A stretch of 64,000 nucleotides of DNA from Burkholderiales bacterium (GTDB lineage: Bacteria > Pseudomonadota > Gammaproteobacteria > Burkholderiales > Burkholderiaceae_D). The DNA lies in assembly GCA_016196925.1 (NCBI GenBank), contig JACPWS010000083.1, forward strand, positions 57,044 through 121,043, read 5' to 3'. Under the pieces are notes generated by a model that saw only the letters and a program-made list of their open reading frames with translations, was not told the origin of the DNA and made no database searches. A program made the translations under genes and the position numbers. This document shows, piece by piece, positions 1-8,564 of the stretch (its first letter is position 1; every line of letters starts with the position of its first letter).

Positions 1-709
1 GCGCTTCCACCAATTGCGTCATGTGGGTCTTGACTGGCTTCCCATTCCAGAAGCCGGTGCGGAACTTGACGTCGACGCCATAGGCGCTGGTATCTTGCGA
101 AATCACCAGCAATTCCTTGACGCCGGCCTTGAACAGATTCTCGGCTTCCAGCATCACATCCGCAATTGGACGCGAGACAAGGTCGCCGCGCATCGAAGGA
201 ATAATGCAAAAGCTGCAGCGATGATTGCAGCCTTCCGAAATCTTCAGGTAAGCAAAATGCTTGGGCGTCAGTTTCACGCCCTGCGCCGGCACCAGATCGA
301 TGAAGGGCTCATGCGGTTTAGGCAAGTGCTTATGCACCGCCGTCATGACTTCGCTCAAGGCGTGCGGACCGGTCACTTCCAGCACTTTCGGGTGTATGGC
401 CTGTATCATGTCCTGACCATTGGCATCCTTCTTGGCGCCGAGACAGCCGGTGACGATCACCTTGCCGTTCTCCGCCAATGCCTCGCCTATCGCGTCTAGC
501 GATTCTTGCACGGCAGCGTCGATAAAACCGCAAGTATTGACGATCACCAGATCGGCGCCGTCATAGGATTTAGCGGTTTCATAACCCTCGGCGCGTAACT
601 GGGTCAGTATCTGTTCGGAATCGACCAGGGCTTTCGGGCAACCGAGGGAGACGAAGCCGACTTTAGGATTGGCGGATGACTCTTGGCGGCGCAATTCAGT
701 AATGGACAT
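1..709 (-). CDS. rimO: Ribosomal protein S12 methylthiotransferase RimO (partial, N-terminal part)
   Basis: This is a radical-SAM enzyme that adds a methylthio group to an aspartate of ribosomal protein S12. The frame reads from an ATG at 709 to the window edge without a stop, which is why the ORF track omits it; about 236 residues are present. Visible are the N-terminal UPF0004 domain with its cluster cysteines ([28 protein letters not shown]) and the radical-SAM motif CNHRCSFC followed by IIPSMRG. That last context favours RimO over the related tRNA enzyme MiaB. The TRAM domain and C-terminus lie outside the window. It is transcribed in the same direction as phaR but is separated from it by about 120 nt. 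Confidence 0.93.
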   Translation of the reverse strand, partial: MSITELRRQESSANPKVGFVSLGCPKALVDSEQILTQLRAEGYETAKSYDGADLVIVNTCGFIDAAVQESLDAIGEALAENGKVIVTGCLGAKKDANGQDMIQAIHPKVLEVTGPHALSEVMTAVHKHLPKPHEPFIDLVPAQGVKLTPKHFAYLKISEGCNHRCSFCIIPSMRGDLVSRPIADVMLEAENLFKAGVKELLVISQDTSAYGVDVKFRTGFWNGKPVKTHMTQLVEA

Positions 710-827
710 AACAAGTGCAAGTAAACAAAAAAGGGGACGACAGCGAATCCGCCATTGTACCCTTTGCCACCTGGTATTGCCTTAACACCTGCCGTTTTTC
801 CTGAAAAATCAGCAGCTTAAGTCTCAA

Positions 828-1388
828 TTACTTGCCCTTCCCGCTATCGTCAACATTGAACGGGAAAGTCCCGAACATATTCTTAGCCTGACTTTGCATT
901 TGCTCTTGCATCTGCACGAACAGATTTTTGCTCTGTTCGATATAATTACCCATCATGCCCTGCATCATGGGACCCTGCACATTCATGAACTGCGTCCACA
1001 TTTCGGGGCTGAAAGGCTTCCCCTCATAAATACCCTTAGAATTTTCAGCCAGTTTATTCTGAATATCAATGAACGCCTGGATATTTTTCTCCAGATACGA
1101 TCCCATCATGCCTTGCATGGCATGACCATAGTAACGAATGATCTGCGCCAGCACAGCGCTGGAAAACATAGGAGAACCGCCCGCTTCTTCTTCTAAAATA
1201 ATTTGCAACAATATGCTGCGCGTCAGATCTTCACCGGTTTTAGCGTCGACTACGGCAAAATCGTCGTTGTCGAGTACGAATTGTTTTACATCCACCAAGG
1301 TGATATAGCTGCTGGTTTGCGTGTCGTACAGGCGGCGATTCGGATATTTTTTAATCAGATGTTGTGTTGATTTTTTTGCGCTATTCAT
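828..1388 (-). CDS. phaR: Polyhydroxyalkanoate synthesis repressor PhaR
   Basis: PhaR is a DNA- and PHA-binding repressor that controls phasin and PHA genes. The protein is about 186 residues. The signature LIKKYPNRRLYDTQTSSYIT sits at the N-terminus (PHB/PHA accumulation regulator DNA-binding domain), followed by the PHB_acc domain and a Met/Gln-rich C-terminal half. I place the start at 1388 (MNSAKKST), because family members begin only a few residues before LIKKYPNRRLYD; the track's 221-aa version adds 35 residues without similarity. It lies downstream of phaC and phaB on the same strand but is separated from phaB by 300 nt that contain a strong hairpin, so it probably has its own promoter. 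Confidence 0.93.
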   Translation of the reverse strand: MNSAKKSTQHLIKKYPNRRLYDTQTSSYITLVDVKQFVLDNDDFAVVDAKTGEDLTRSILLQIILEEEAGGSPMFSSAVLAQIIRYYGHAMQGMMGSYLEKNIQAFIDIQNKLAENSKGIYEGKPFSPEMWTQFMNVQGPMMQGMMGNYIEQSKNLFVQMQEQMQSQAKNMFGTFPFNVDDSGKGK

Positions 1389-1548
1389 TGAAATCTCAAT
1401 TGATAACTTCCACGTCCAGACTTTGCATGGGAAAACTCCCATCGGAATGCCGGACCAATTCAAGCAAACAACCGACGCATTTTCAAAGCTCACAAAATAC
1501 GATGATTTGTTTGTCCCCCTGATTTATACCTTATGTTTTTTATTATAC

Positions 1549-1557
1549 TTGCTGCAA
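1549..1557. promoter_or_regulatory. Candidate PhaR operator TTGCTGCAA
   Basis: A perfect short inverted repeat, TTGC-T-GCAA, lies about 160 bp upstream of the phaR start and next to the hairpin at 1561-1598. PhaR proteins of PHA-producing bacteria bind TGC/GCA-containing inverted repeats and often autoregulate. The assignment rests on motif resemblance and position only. Confidence 0.3.
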
Positions 1558-1560
1558 ATG

Positions 1561-1600
1561 ATATGCCCATCAGAACCTCGCGACTCTGATGGGCATATTT
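1561..1600 (-). terminator. Long perfect hairpin between phaB and phaR, probable phaCB terminator
   Basis: Two 14-base arms (atatgcccatcaga / tctgatgggcatat) are perfectly complementary around a 10-nt loop. The hairpin lies about 90 nt downstream of the phaB stop. A T-run follows only on the plus strand (gcatatttta); on the phaB strand the stem is followed by catttgcagc. A classical intrinsic terminator is therefore likely but not certain, and the structure could also be an operator. Confidence 0.55.
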
Positions 1601-1688
1601 TACCGCACTGCAGAACGATGACGACAATTTAAGATTTTAAAAGCCTGATTTAAAACAACCCACCTCAAGCCCCTGCGCATCGCCGCAA

Positions 1689-2429
1689 TTAGCCCATGTG
1701 CAAACCGCCGTTGATCGAAAAATCCGATCCGGTAGCGTAACCGCCTTCGTCGGAAGCGATCCAGGCAACGATAGAGGCAATTTCTTCCGGCTCGGCTAAA
1801 CGCTTAACCGGGATGCCGGAGACAATTTTCTCCAAGACATCGGGACGTATCGCCTTTACCATATCGGTCCCGACATAACCCGGAGAAACCGTATTCACAG
1901 TCACGCCTTTGGTCGCCACTTCCTGCGCCAGCGCCATCGTAAATCCATGAATGCCGGCCTTGGCAGTCGAATAGTTAGTCTGGCCGAATTGGCCTTTCTG
2001 ACCATTGACGGAAGAAATGTTAACGATGCGCCCCCAGCCACGATCAACCATGCTGTCGATAACTTGCTTGGTGACGTTAAACAGGGAGTTCAGGTTGGTA
2101 TCCATGACTGCATCCCAATCCGCCTTGCTCATCTTGCGGAATTGGCCGTCGCGGGTGATGCCGGCGTTATTTACCAGCACATCGACTTCACCGATCTCTG
2201 CCCTCACCTTTTCGAACGCTGCTTTCGTCGATTCCCAATCCGACACATTACCCTCGGAAGCGTGAATATCAAACCCTACGGCACGCATGTCAGCCAACCA
2301 CTTGTCTTTGCGTGGAGAGTTAGGCCCGCAACCGGCGACCACGATATAACCATCCTTGCATAAACGTTTACAAATTGAAGTTCCGATACCACCCATGCCG
2401 CCGGTTACATACGCAATACGCTTTAACAT
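1689..2429 (-). CDS. phaB: NADPH-dependent acetoacetyl-CoA reductase PhaB
   Basis: PhaB reduces acetoacetyl-CoA to (R)-3-hydroxybutyryl-CoA, the monomer for PHB. It is a 246-residue short-chain dehydrogenase of usual length. It shows the glycine-rich TGGMGGIG nucleotide motif at the N-terminus, NNAGITRD, the catalytic serine in VNISSVNG, and the YSTAKAG (YxxxK) active site. The C-terminus NGGLHMG is typical of PhaB. It lies 47 nt downstream of phaC and is probably cotranscribed with it. The usual thiolase gene phaA is not present in the window, so acetoacetyl-CoA must come from a thiolase encoded elsewhere. Confidence 0.95.
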   Translation of the reverse strand: MLKRIAYVTGGMGGIGTSICKRLCKDGYIVVAGCGPNSPRKDKWLADMRAVGFDIHASEGNVSDWESTKAAFEKVRAEIGEVDVLVNNAGITRDGQFRKMSKADWDAVMDTNLNSLFNVTKQVIDSMVDRGWGRIVNISSVNGQKGQFGQTNYSTAKAGIHGFTMALAQEVATKGVTVNTVSPGYVGTDMVKAIRPDVLEKIVSGIPVKRLAEPEEIASIVAWIASDEGGYATGSDFSINGGLHMG

Positions 2430-2476
2430 ACTTTTCTCCAGGTTAAAATATTAACTGACCGACTTTTGTTGCCTTG

Positions 2477-4195
2477 TTAAGCTGCTCTGATTTTGACATA
2501 ACGCCCGGGTGCCGGTTCTATCGCGGAGCGATTTGAATTTCCAGGCTTGAGCGGAGACTTAACCATCTTTCCGCCGTGCTCAGACAGGAAGGCTGCCCAC
2601 TCCGGCCACCAACTGCCGGGATGCTCTTGCGCGCCATCCAACCAGGATTGCGCGTCAAGTTCAGTTTGCGCATTCTTCCAGTAACTCCTTTTCTTTTTTG
2701 CCGGAGGATTCACTACCCCGGCAATATGCCCGGAAGCTCCTAGCACAAAGCGATTCCGTTTTTTAGATTGCGGGTTCAGTACGGCCAGCGAAGCAAACGC
2801 CGCTTGCCAAGGCACGATATGATCTTCGCGCGAGCCATAGATAAATACCGGCGCATCTATCTCGCCGAGATCGATCTTATTGCCCGCCACAGTTAATTCA
2901 CCCGGCTGTTTAAGCTTATTTTCGAGATAAGTGTTACGCAGATACCAGCAAAACATCGGCCCCGGTAAATTAGTACTATCCGCGTTCCAATATAGCAAAT
3001 CAAATGGCGGCGGGCTTTGCCCCTTAAGGTAGTTGGACTGCACGTAATTCCAGACCAGGTCGTTGGCGCGCAAACTGGAAAAAGTGCTGGCGAGATCGCG
3101 CCCCGGCAACAATCCTTTACGGCCTATAGTTTGCTCGCGCATGGCAACTTGCATCTCATCAACGAACACATCCAGCACTCCGGTATCGGAGAAGTCCAGC
3201 AAGGTGGTCAGCAAGGTCAGGCTGCTGGCAGGATGTTCGCCGCGCGCCGCCAATACCGCCAGCGCCGTCGAAATGATCGTCCCGCCGACGCAGAAGCCAA
3301 ATGCATTGATTTTGTCTTGCTTGCTAATTTCTTGCGCCAGATGAATCGCCTTGATCGCGCCGTCTTCTATGTAATCATCCCAGGTGACTTCCGCCATCTC
3401 TTCATCTGGATTCGCCCAAGAAACGAGGAACACGGTATGCCCTTGCTCTATAGCGTAGCGGACTACCGAATTTTCCGGCTGCAAATCGAGAATATAAAAT
3501 TTGTTGATACAGGGCGGGATCATCAGCAGGGGGCGCTGATGCACAGTCTTCGTCAGCGGAGTGTATTGGATCAGCTGGAATAAGCGATTTTCATATACCA
3601 CCGTTCCCTCGGAAGCCGCCACATTCTTGCCGACTTCAAAGGCCGATTCATCGGTCTGGGAAATGCGCCCCTTATGCATATCGGCCAGCATCTGGGCAAT
3701 CCCTTTGGCCAGGCTTTCCCCTTTGCTTTCTATCAGCTTGCTCTGCGCTTCAGGATTGGTCACCAGAAAATTGGCCGGGGACATGGCGTCGATCATTTGC
3801 TGGACGGCGAAGCTGATCTTCTGCTTGGTTTTTTCCGGCGCCTGCACCGCTTCGGCCATCGCCATCAAAAAACGTGCGTTCAATAAATAGGAAGCGGCGC
3901 TGTAGGCGTGCATGGCATGGTTATGCCAGTCGGGGGAGGAAAAACGTCTGTCGTTGAGAGCGGGTAATTTGGATACGGCAAAATCTTGCCATAACTTGCC
4001 GAATTCCTGCATGTATTCATTTTGCAAACGCGTCATCGTTGCAGGATCGATCTGCGCACCCAATTCTTTCAGCGCATCGAGCATAGGCGGTTCCGCCATT
4101 GGCGTGACAGGCTTCATCCATTCCTGCCACTTGTTTTGATTCACTAGCTGTGACATCCATTCGGAGTACATAGCTTGAGGATCATAAGTCTTCAT
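2477..4195 (-). CDS. phaC: Class I poly(3-hydroxyalkanoate) synthase PhaC
   Basis: PhaC polymerises (R)-3-hydroxyacyl-CoA into PHA at the granule surface. The protein is 572 residues, within the class I range. It has the N-terminal PhaC_N domain and an alpha/beta-hydrolase fold with the lipase-like box GFCVGG, where Cys replaces Ser as nucleophile, at about residue 300. The later YGSREDHIVPW and GASGHIAGVVNPP segments carry the catalytic Asp and His. A good Shine-Dalgarno (CAGGAGGCACGC) precedes the ATG at 4195. It is the first gene of the phaC-phaB unit and is divergent from the small membrane protein at 4292. Confidence 0.96.
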   Translation of the reverse strand: MKTYDPQAMYSEWMSQLVNQNKWQEWMKPVTPMAEPPMLDALKELGAQIDPATMTRLQNEYMQEFGKLWQDFAVSKLPALNDRRFSSPDWHNHAMHAYSAASYLLNARFLMAMAEAVQAPEKTKQKISFAVQQMIDAMSPANFLVTNPEAQSKLIESKGESLAKGIAQMLADMHKGRISQTDESAFEVGKNVAASEGTVVYENRLFQLIQYTPLTKTVHQRPLLMIPPCINKFYILDLQPENSVVRYAIEQGHTVFLVSWANPDEEMAEVTWDDYIEDGAIKAIHLAQEISKQDKINAFGFCVGGTIISTALAVLAARGEHPASSLTLLTTLLDFSDTGVLDVFVDEMQVAMREQTIGRKGLLPGRDLASTFSSLRANDLVWNYVQSNYLKGQSPPPFDLLYWNADSTNLPGPMFCWYLRNTYLENKLKQPGELTVAGNKIDLGEIDAPVFIYGSREDHIVPWQAAFASLAVLNPQSKKRNRFVLGASGHIAGVVNPPAKKKRSYWKNAQTELDAQSWLDGAQEHPGSWWPEWAAFLSEHGGKMVKSPLKPGNSNRSAIEPAPGRYVKIRAA

Positions 4196-4291
4196 GCGTG
4201 CCTCCTGATTTTCGCGTATCGTTGCGGATTAATTTTGGGCTTAGAAACTTCTGACTTGGATAGAAAATTTTAAATTATTAACAAGGAATTT

Positions 4292-4528
4292 ATGTATATA
4301 GTCGCTATCGCCTGGATATATGTTGTGTTAATGATGGCAATCACCGAATATTCGGTGGCTGCAGGAATTATGACGTTTTTAATGTATTGCGTGTTACCTT
4401 TAACAATGATTTTGTATCTGATGCGCAGCCCGCAACGCAAACGCGCCAATAAAGAAGCTGCCATAGAACGGGCAACGAAAGCCCAACGATCGACATCAGA
4501 AACATCGAAGCCCGATATCGCCGCTTAA
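4292..4528 (+). CDS. Small conserved membrane protein next to phaC
   Basis: A 78-residue protein preceded by AAGGAA at a usable distance from the ATG. Two hydrophobic segments (roughly residues 2-17 and 22-43) are followed by a basic, Arg/Lys-rich hydrophilic tail. From memory, similar short proteins occur beside phaC in other Burkholderiales, which supports a real gene. The function is unknown. It is divergent from phaC and ends only a few nt before the convergent pgeF stop. Confidence 0.7.
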   Translation: MYIVAIAWIYVVLMMAITEYSVAAGIMTFLMYCVLPLTMILYLMRSPQRKRANKEAAIERATKAQRSTSETSKPDIAA

Positions 4529-4531
4529 CGG

Positions 4532-5317
4532 TCAGCCTATCCAGATCAGGCTCGCCATCCGCCCGGTTACGCCATCTCTGCGGTAGGAATAAAACTGCCC
4601 GGTTTCCGTCACGGTGCAGTGCCGCCCGCCATAGACTTGAGTCACCCCCGCCGCCGCCAGTATCCGCCCGGCCAAACCGTAGATATCCGCGTTATATTTT
4701 GCGGTCCGGCCTACGGCAGTTTTCGCGACAAAACACTCGGCAGCATTTGCCATTTGAGCAGTAAAAACATCCAAAACTTCTTGCCCCACCTCAAACTGGG
4801 CTGGCCCTATCGCCGGCCCCATCCACGCCACAATCTCATCCGCCCCCTTTTTTTGCATTTGCGCTACAGTGTTTTGCAACACACCTCCCGCCAGTCCGCG
4901 CCACCCGGCATGTGCCGCCGCGACCACATGCCCGCTTCGATCTGAGAACAGCACCGGCAAGCAATCCGCCGTCAATACCGCGCAAACCGCGGCGCCTCTA
5001 TCGGTAAAAACGGCATCCGCCGTCACCGACTGATGTATCGTGGCGGCATCCACCACAATATTGCCATGCACTTGTGATAAGAAGATGACATCCGTCGGCA
5101 AACACCGGTTTAACAAAGTGCGGTTGGCGGCCACTGCGACAACATCATCTGCCACATGATCGCCCAGATTGAATCCGCCACCACCACAACCGTCGTCATA
5201 CGGTGCAGCGCTGAAACCACCGCGACGCGTGGTGCAAAAAGCGTGGACATGCGCCGGCACGCCCTGCCAATCCGGGATAATGACGGGGAAAGGCAAGCCG
5301 TGAACAGACGACATCAT
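4532..5317 (-). CDS. pgeF: Peptidoglycan editing factor PgeF / polyphenol oxidase (YfiH, LACC1 family)
   Basis: A YfiH/LACC1-family protein. Family members hydrolyse or phosphorolyse purine nucleosides, and the E. coli member removes wrongly incorporated L-Ser from peptidoglycan precursors. With the start at 5317 it has 261 residues. Characteristic motifs are QVHGN, LTADCLPVLFSD, AAHAGWRGLAGG and MGPAIGP, plus the conserved Cys and His residues of the active site. The track's 341-aa version starts within rluD and its first 80 residues have no family similarity. The chosen ATG overlaps the rluD stop as ATGA, indicating translational coupling to rluD. Confidence 0.92.
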   Translation of the reverse strand: MMSSVHGLPFPVIIPDWQGVPAHVHAFCTTRRGGFSAAPYDDGCGGGGFNLGDHVADDVVAVAANRTLLNRCLPTDVIFLSQVHGNIVVDAATIHQSVTADAVFTDRGAAVCAVLTADCLPVLFSDRSGHVVAAAHAGWRGLAGGVLQNTVAQMQKKGADEIVAWMGPAIGPAQFEVGQEVLDVFTAQMANAAECFVAKTAVGRTAKYNADIYGLAGRILAAAGVTQVYGGRHCTVTETGQFYSYRRDGVTGRMASLIWIG

Positions 5318-6354
5318 GGTTGCGCGACACCTGCTTGCGTCAACAGTGCAGAAAAATCGGCGGCCAAGGGCACTTCCCACTCTATATGTGCTTCGGTTTC
5401 CGGATGGATCAGGCCGAGTTTGCGCGCCTGCAAAGCCTGACGAGGGAAAAAGCGCGCCAGATGCTGTTTTCCGTACAAAGTATCGCCGACCAGCGGAAAA
5501 CCCAGCGACAGCATATGCACCCGTATCTGATGTGTGCGACCGGTTTCCAACTGACAAGCAACCAGACTGACTGCAAACTTCTCCAACATACCGCTGCCCA
5601 CGCGCTGGAAATGCGTGATCGCCGGCTTGGCCAACATGCTTTGCGACACCGCCATCTTGATTCTGTCGCGCGGGTGCCTTGCCATGGCGGCGTCTACCGT
5701 CCCCGATAAGTTTGGCGTGCCCCAGACCAGCGCATAATATTCACGTTTAACGGTACGCGCCTGCAACTGGCGCACCAACTCCGTATGCGCCACCAGAGTC
5801 TTGGCTACCACCATCAAACCAGAAGTATCCTTATCCAGCCGGTGCACTATGCCCGCACGCGGCACCCCGGCCAGTTCAGGCCAGCGATGCAGCAAGCCGT
5901 TTAACAAGGTACCCGACCAATTGCCGGCCGCCGGATGGACGACCATGCCGGCCGGTTTATTGATGACCAGAATCGCATCGTCTTCATACACGATATCGAG
6001 CGTCATTTCTTCCGGCTGATAAGCGCCTTCATCCGGCGCAGCTTGCGGCTGGATAACGATCTTCTCGTCGCCGAGAACGGTCATTTTCGTTTTTGCCGGC
6101 TTGCCATCCACGGTCACAAAACCAGCTTCTATCCATTGCTGGATACGACTTCTGGAATATTGGGGAACAAGTCTCGACACCGTCTTGTCCAAACGCTCAC
6201 CACAGACGCTGGAGTCCAGCTTCAATTCTATTTGCTCTGCTACGGAAGAAAAATCCTCGCCCGTTTCTACGTCATCGACACCGTCGTCAAACTCGGTGTC
6301 CAGATCGGGATCTGACAAAATCACTACTGCAGTTGGTTTCACATTTTTTGCCAT
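5314..6354 (-). CDS. rluD: 23S rRNA pseudouridine(1911/1915/1917) synthase RluD
   Basis: RluD makes pseudouridines in helix 69 of 23S rRNA. The 346-residue protein has an acidic N-terminal extension (about 40 residues), an S4 domain (GERLDKTVSRLV...), and the pseudouridine synthase domain. The catalytic motif HRLDKDTSGLMVV carries the active-site Asp, and the segments INKPAGMVVHP and GRTHQIRVH are also present. The downstream gene pgeF overlaps it by 4 nt, an association also seen in E. coli. It is divergent from bamD, with only 25 nt between the two starts. Confidence 0.94.
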   Translation of the reverse strand: MAKNVKPTAVVILSDPDLDTEFDDGVDDVETGEDFSSVAEQIELKLDSSVCGERLDKTVSRLVPQYSRSRIQQWIEAGFVTVDGKPAKTKMTVLGDEKIVIQPQAAPDEGAYQPEEMTLDIVYEDDAILVINKPAGMVVHPAAGNWSGTLLNGLLHRWPELAGVPRAGIVHRLDKDTSGLMVVAKTLVAHTELVRQLQARTVKREYYALVWGTPNLSGTVDAAMARHPRDRIKMAVSQSMLAKPAITHFQRVGSGMLEKFAVSLVACQLETGRTHQIRVHMLSLGFPLVGDTLYGKQHLARFFPRQALQARKLGLIHPETEAHIEWEVPLAADFSALLTQAGVAQP

Positions 6355-6371
6355 CGGCTATAATCCGTAAA
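6337..6371 (+). promoter_or_regulatory. Predicted sigma70 promoter of bamD
   Basis: A perfect -10 hexamer TATAAT lies at 6359-6364. The best -35 match is weak (TTTCAC at about 6337). The predicted transcription start falls near 6371, only about 9 nt before the first ATG of bamD at 6380 and inside the 25-nt gap to the divergent rluD start. Confidence 0.5.
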
Positions 6372-6379
6372 TTGTTTTC

Positions 6380-7201
6380 ATGCACATGCACAAACTTATG
6401 CACATTAAATCCTTGAAATTGCTGGTCCTGGCTGTAGCCGCATCGCTGAGTTTAAGCGGCTGCGGTGTCTTTGGCGAAAAAGGCGATGAGACCAGAACCT
6501 GGTCAGCATCAAAATTATACGCTGAAGCAAAAGACGAAATGTCCAATGGTGCATACGAAAAGGCAATTCAATATTTTGAAAAACTGGAATCGCGCTTCCC
6601 CTTCGGCACTTATGCGCAACAAGCACAGATGGAAACCGCCTACGCTTATTACAAACAAGGCGATCAAGCCCAGGCACTGGCGGCGGTTGAACGTTTCATC
6701 AAACTACATCCGAATCACAGCCATGTCGATTACATGTACTATCTGCGCGGCCTGATCAATTTCAATGACCAGCTTGGCCTGTTCAACTTCCTCGCGAATC
6801 AGGACATTACCGAGCGCGACCCCAAGGCTTCACGCGACTCATTCGATGCATTTAAGCAATTAGCGATACAGTTCCCAGGCAGCCAATACACACCGGACGC
6901 CATCGCCCGCATGAAATACCTGGTCAATGCGCTGGCCCAGTACGATGTCCACGTCGCCAATTATTATCTGCGTCGCGGCGCCTATCTGGCTTCCGCCAAC
7001 CGCGCCCAGTCGGCCATCAAGGAATACCCGGATGCGCCGGCGATTGAAGAAGCGATGTATATCCTGGTTCGCTCTTACGATGCGATGGGGATGACAGAAT
7101 TACGCGACGACGCCAACCGGGTGTTTTTGAAAAATTTCCCGCAAAGCAGCTTCCTGAGCGGCAAAGGGCGTGAAAAGAAATCCTGGTGGAAATTTTGGTA
7201 A
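6380..7201 (+). CDS. bamD: Outer membrane protein assembly factor BamD
   Basis: BamD is an essential lipoprotein of the BAM complex that inserts beta-barrel proteins into the outer membrane. The 273-residue protein has a lipoprotein signal peptide ending in the lipobox LSGC, followed by TPR-like repeats (YAEAKDEMSNGAYEKAIQYF, FPFGTYAQQAQ, the RGLINF region). Three in-frame ATGs occur at the start (6380, 6386, 6398) and none has a clear Shine-Dalgarno; the lipobox is compatible with all. A strong intrinsic terminator follows, so it appears to be monocistronic. Confidence 0.94.
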   Translation: MHMHKLMHIKSLKLLVLAVAASLSLSGCGVFGEKGDETRTWSASKLYAEAKDEMSNGAYEKAIQYFEKLESRFPFGTYAQQAQMETAYAYYKQGDQAQALAAVERFIKLHPNHSHVDYMYYLRGLINFNDQLGLFNFLANQDITERDPKASRDSFDAFKQLAIQFPGSQYTPDAIARMKYLVNALAQYDVHVANYYLRRGAYLASANRAQSAIKEYPDAPAIEEAMYILVRSYDAMGMTELRDDANRVFLKNFPQSSFLSGKGREKKSWWKFW

Positions 7202-7221
7202 GCTGAACTGCATTCCGAAAT

Positions 7222-7254
7222 GCCTCCGCGAACCTCACGCGTAGGCTTTTTTTT
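7222..7254 (+). terminator. Intrinsic terminator of bamD
   Basis: A GC-rich stem (gcctccgcg / cgcgtaggc, one mismatch) with a 7-nt loop is followed by eight T residues. It begins about 20 nt after the bamD stop and ends next to the convergent yaaA stop. Confidence 0.85.
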
Positions 7255-7255
7255 C

Positions 7256-8035
7256 TTACCGCTCAGCCAATTTACGTCGGTACACCCACTGTTTCTGATT
7301 CGACTCTTCTTCGCAATACGCATAGCCGTCAACATCAAACGCTTTCAGCTGTTCCGGCTGCCTGAGCGCATTGACAGCGCAATACCGCGCCATCAAACCT
7401 CGGGCGCGTTTGGCGTAAAAGGAAATGATCTTGTATTTGCCGTTTTTCCAATCCTGAAACACAGGAGAAATTACCGGCACATCCAATAAGGGCGACTTGA
7501 CCACTTTAAAATATTCGTCCGAAGCCAGATTGATCAGGGCTGGAGATTGCCGGTGCAGCAGCTTACCCTTCAAGGCCTCGGTAACTTTATTTCCCCAAAA
7601 TGCATATAAATTCTTCCCTTGAGGATTTGCCAGCGACGTTCCCATTTCCAGCCGGTAGGCTTGCAGCATATCGAGCGGACGCAGCAAGCCATACAAACCG
7701 GACAGTATGCGCACCTGATTCTGCAGGTAATCGAGTTGCTGCGCGTCCAGACTGGCCGCCCCCAGCCCCTCATATACATCGCCGTTAAACGCAAATACCG
7801 CCGGCCTGATTTGATCCGCCGGCGGCTGGTGTGACCATGCTGCAAACCGCGCCATATTCAATTGCGCCAGCGTCGGAGAGATATCCATCAATTCGCCCAG
7901 CTGGTCTGCCGACAATTGCCTGGCGATGCGGTTTAATGCGGCGGCTTCCTCCATAAACAAGGGCAGCGTAGATCTTTTTGTCTTGAACGGGGTTTCGTAA
8001 TCGAGACTTTTGGCCGGAGATAATACAATGAGCAT
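7256..8035 (-). CDS. yaaA: Peroxide stress resistance protein YaaA
   Basis: A DUF328/UPF0246 protein that lowers free iron and limits DNA damage during hydrogen peroxide stress in E. coli. It has 259 residues, the usual length. It begins with the signature MLIVLSPAKSLDYETP, and contains NGDVYEGL, LSGLYGLLRPLD and the C-terminal block ISFYAKRARGLMARY. It is convergent with bamD and divergent from the PIN-domain gene, with a 21-nt gap between the two starts, so a shared promoter region is very short. Confidence 0.93.
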   Translation of the reverse strand: MLIVLSPAKSLDYETPFKTKRSTLPLFMEEAAALNRIARQLSADQLGELMDISPTLAQLNMARFAAWSHQPPADQIRPAVFAFNGDVYEGLGAASLDAQQLDYLQNQVRILSGLYGLLRPLDMLQAYRLEMGTSLANPQGKNLYAFWGNKVTEALKGKLLHRQSPALINLASDEYFKVVKSPLLDVPVISPVFQDWKNGKYKIISFYAKRARGLMARYCAVNALRQPEQLKAFDVDGYAYCEEESNQKQWVYRRKLAER

Positions 8036-8056
8036 AAATTAACTTAAACAGACACA

Positions 8057-8539
8057 ATGACCGCCATCATACCCAAGCGCGTAATACTTGACACCAATGT
8101 CTGCCTGGATTTATTCGTTTTCCGCGACCAGCGCTGGCTGCCCTTATTAAATGCCATGCAAGACGGCAGCATTAAAGCCCTCACTCGCAGCGATTGTCGC
8201 GAAGAGTGGCTGGCGGTATTGAAATATCCGCATTTACCGGTAGCGGCCGATCAATACCTGCCACTGGAGCAGGAATTCGATGCTTACATAGAATGCGTTA
8301 GCCCGCCGGAAAAAAGTACGCTGCGCCTGCCTATCTGCAGCGACCGCGACGATCAGAAATTTCTGGAGATCGCCCGCGACGCCGGCGCCGAGGTACTGGT
8401 AACGAAAGATAAAGCCTTGCTGAAACTCGCCAGAAAGACGGCTAACGCCGGCTTTTATCAAATAACAACGCCGGAAAAATTCATACTTTCACTGACGCCG
8501 AATGGCGCCGGAACTGCGACCACCTCAACAAAAGCATGA
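8057..8539 (+). CDS. PIN-domain protein, putative VapC-like toxin component
   Basis: A 160-residue PIN-domain protein of the 'putative toxin-antitoxin system toxin component, PIN family' type. Acidic residues that would coordinate Mg2+ are visible in VILDTNVCLDLF near the N-terminus, in the central region, and in CSDRDDQKFLEIA. PIN domains are ribonucleases, with tRNA or rRNA as common targets. No antitoxin-like small gene precedes or follows it: the 21-nt upstream gap is too short and the downstream 200 nt hold no convincing ORF. It may therefore be a stand-alone housekeeping-type PIN protein rather than an active TA toxin. Confidence 0.85.
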   Translation: MTAIIPKRVILDTNVCLDLFVFRDQRWLPLLNAMQDGSIKALTRSDCREEWLAVLKYPHLPVAADQYLPLEQEFDAYIECVSPPEKSTLRLPICSDRDDQKFLEIARDAGAEVLVTKDKALLKLARKTANAGFYQITTPEKFILSLTPNGAGTATTSTKA

Positions 8540-8564
8540 CAAATTTAATTTCCGTGGGTTACTC

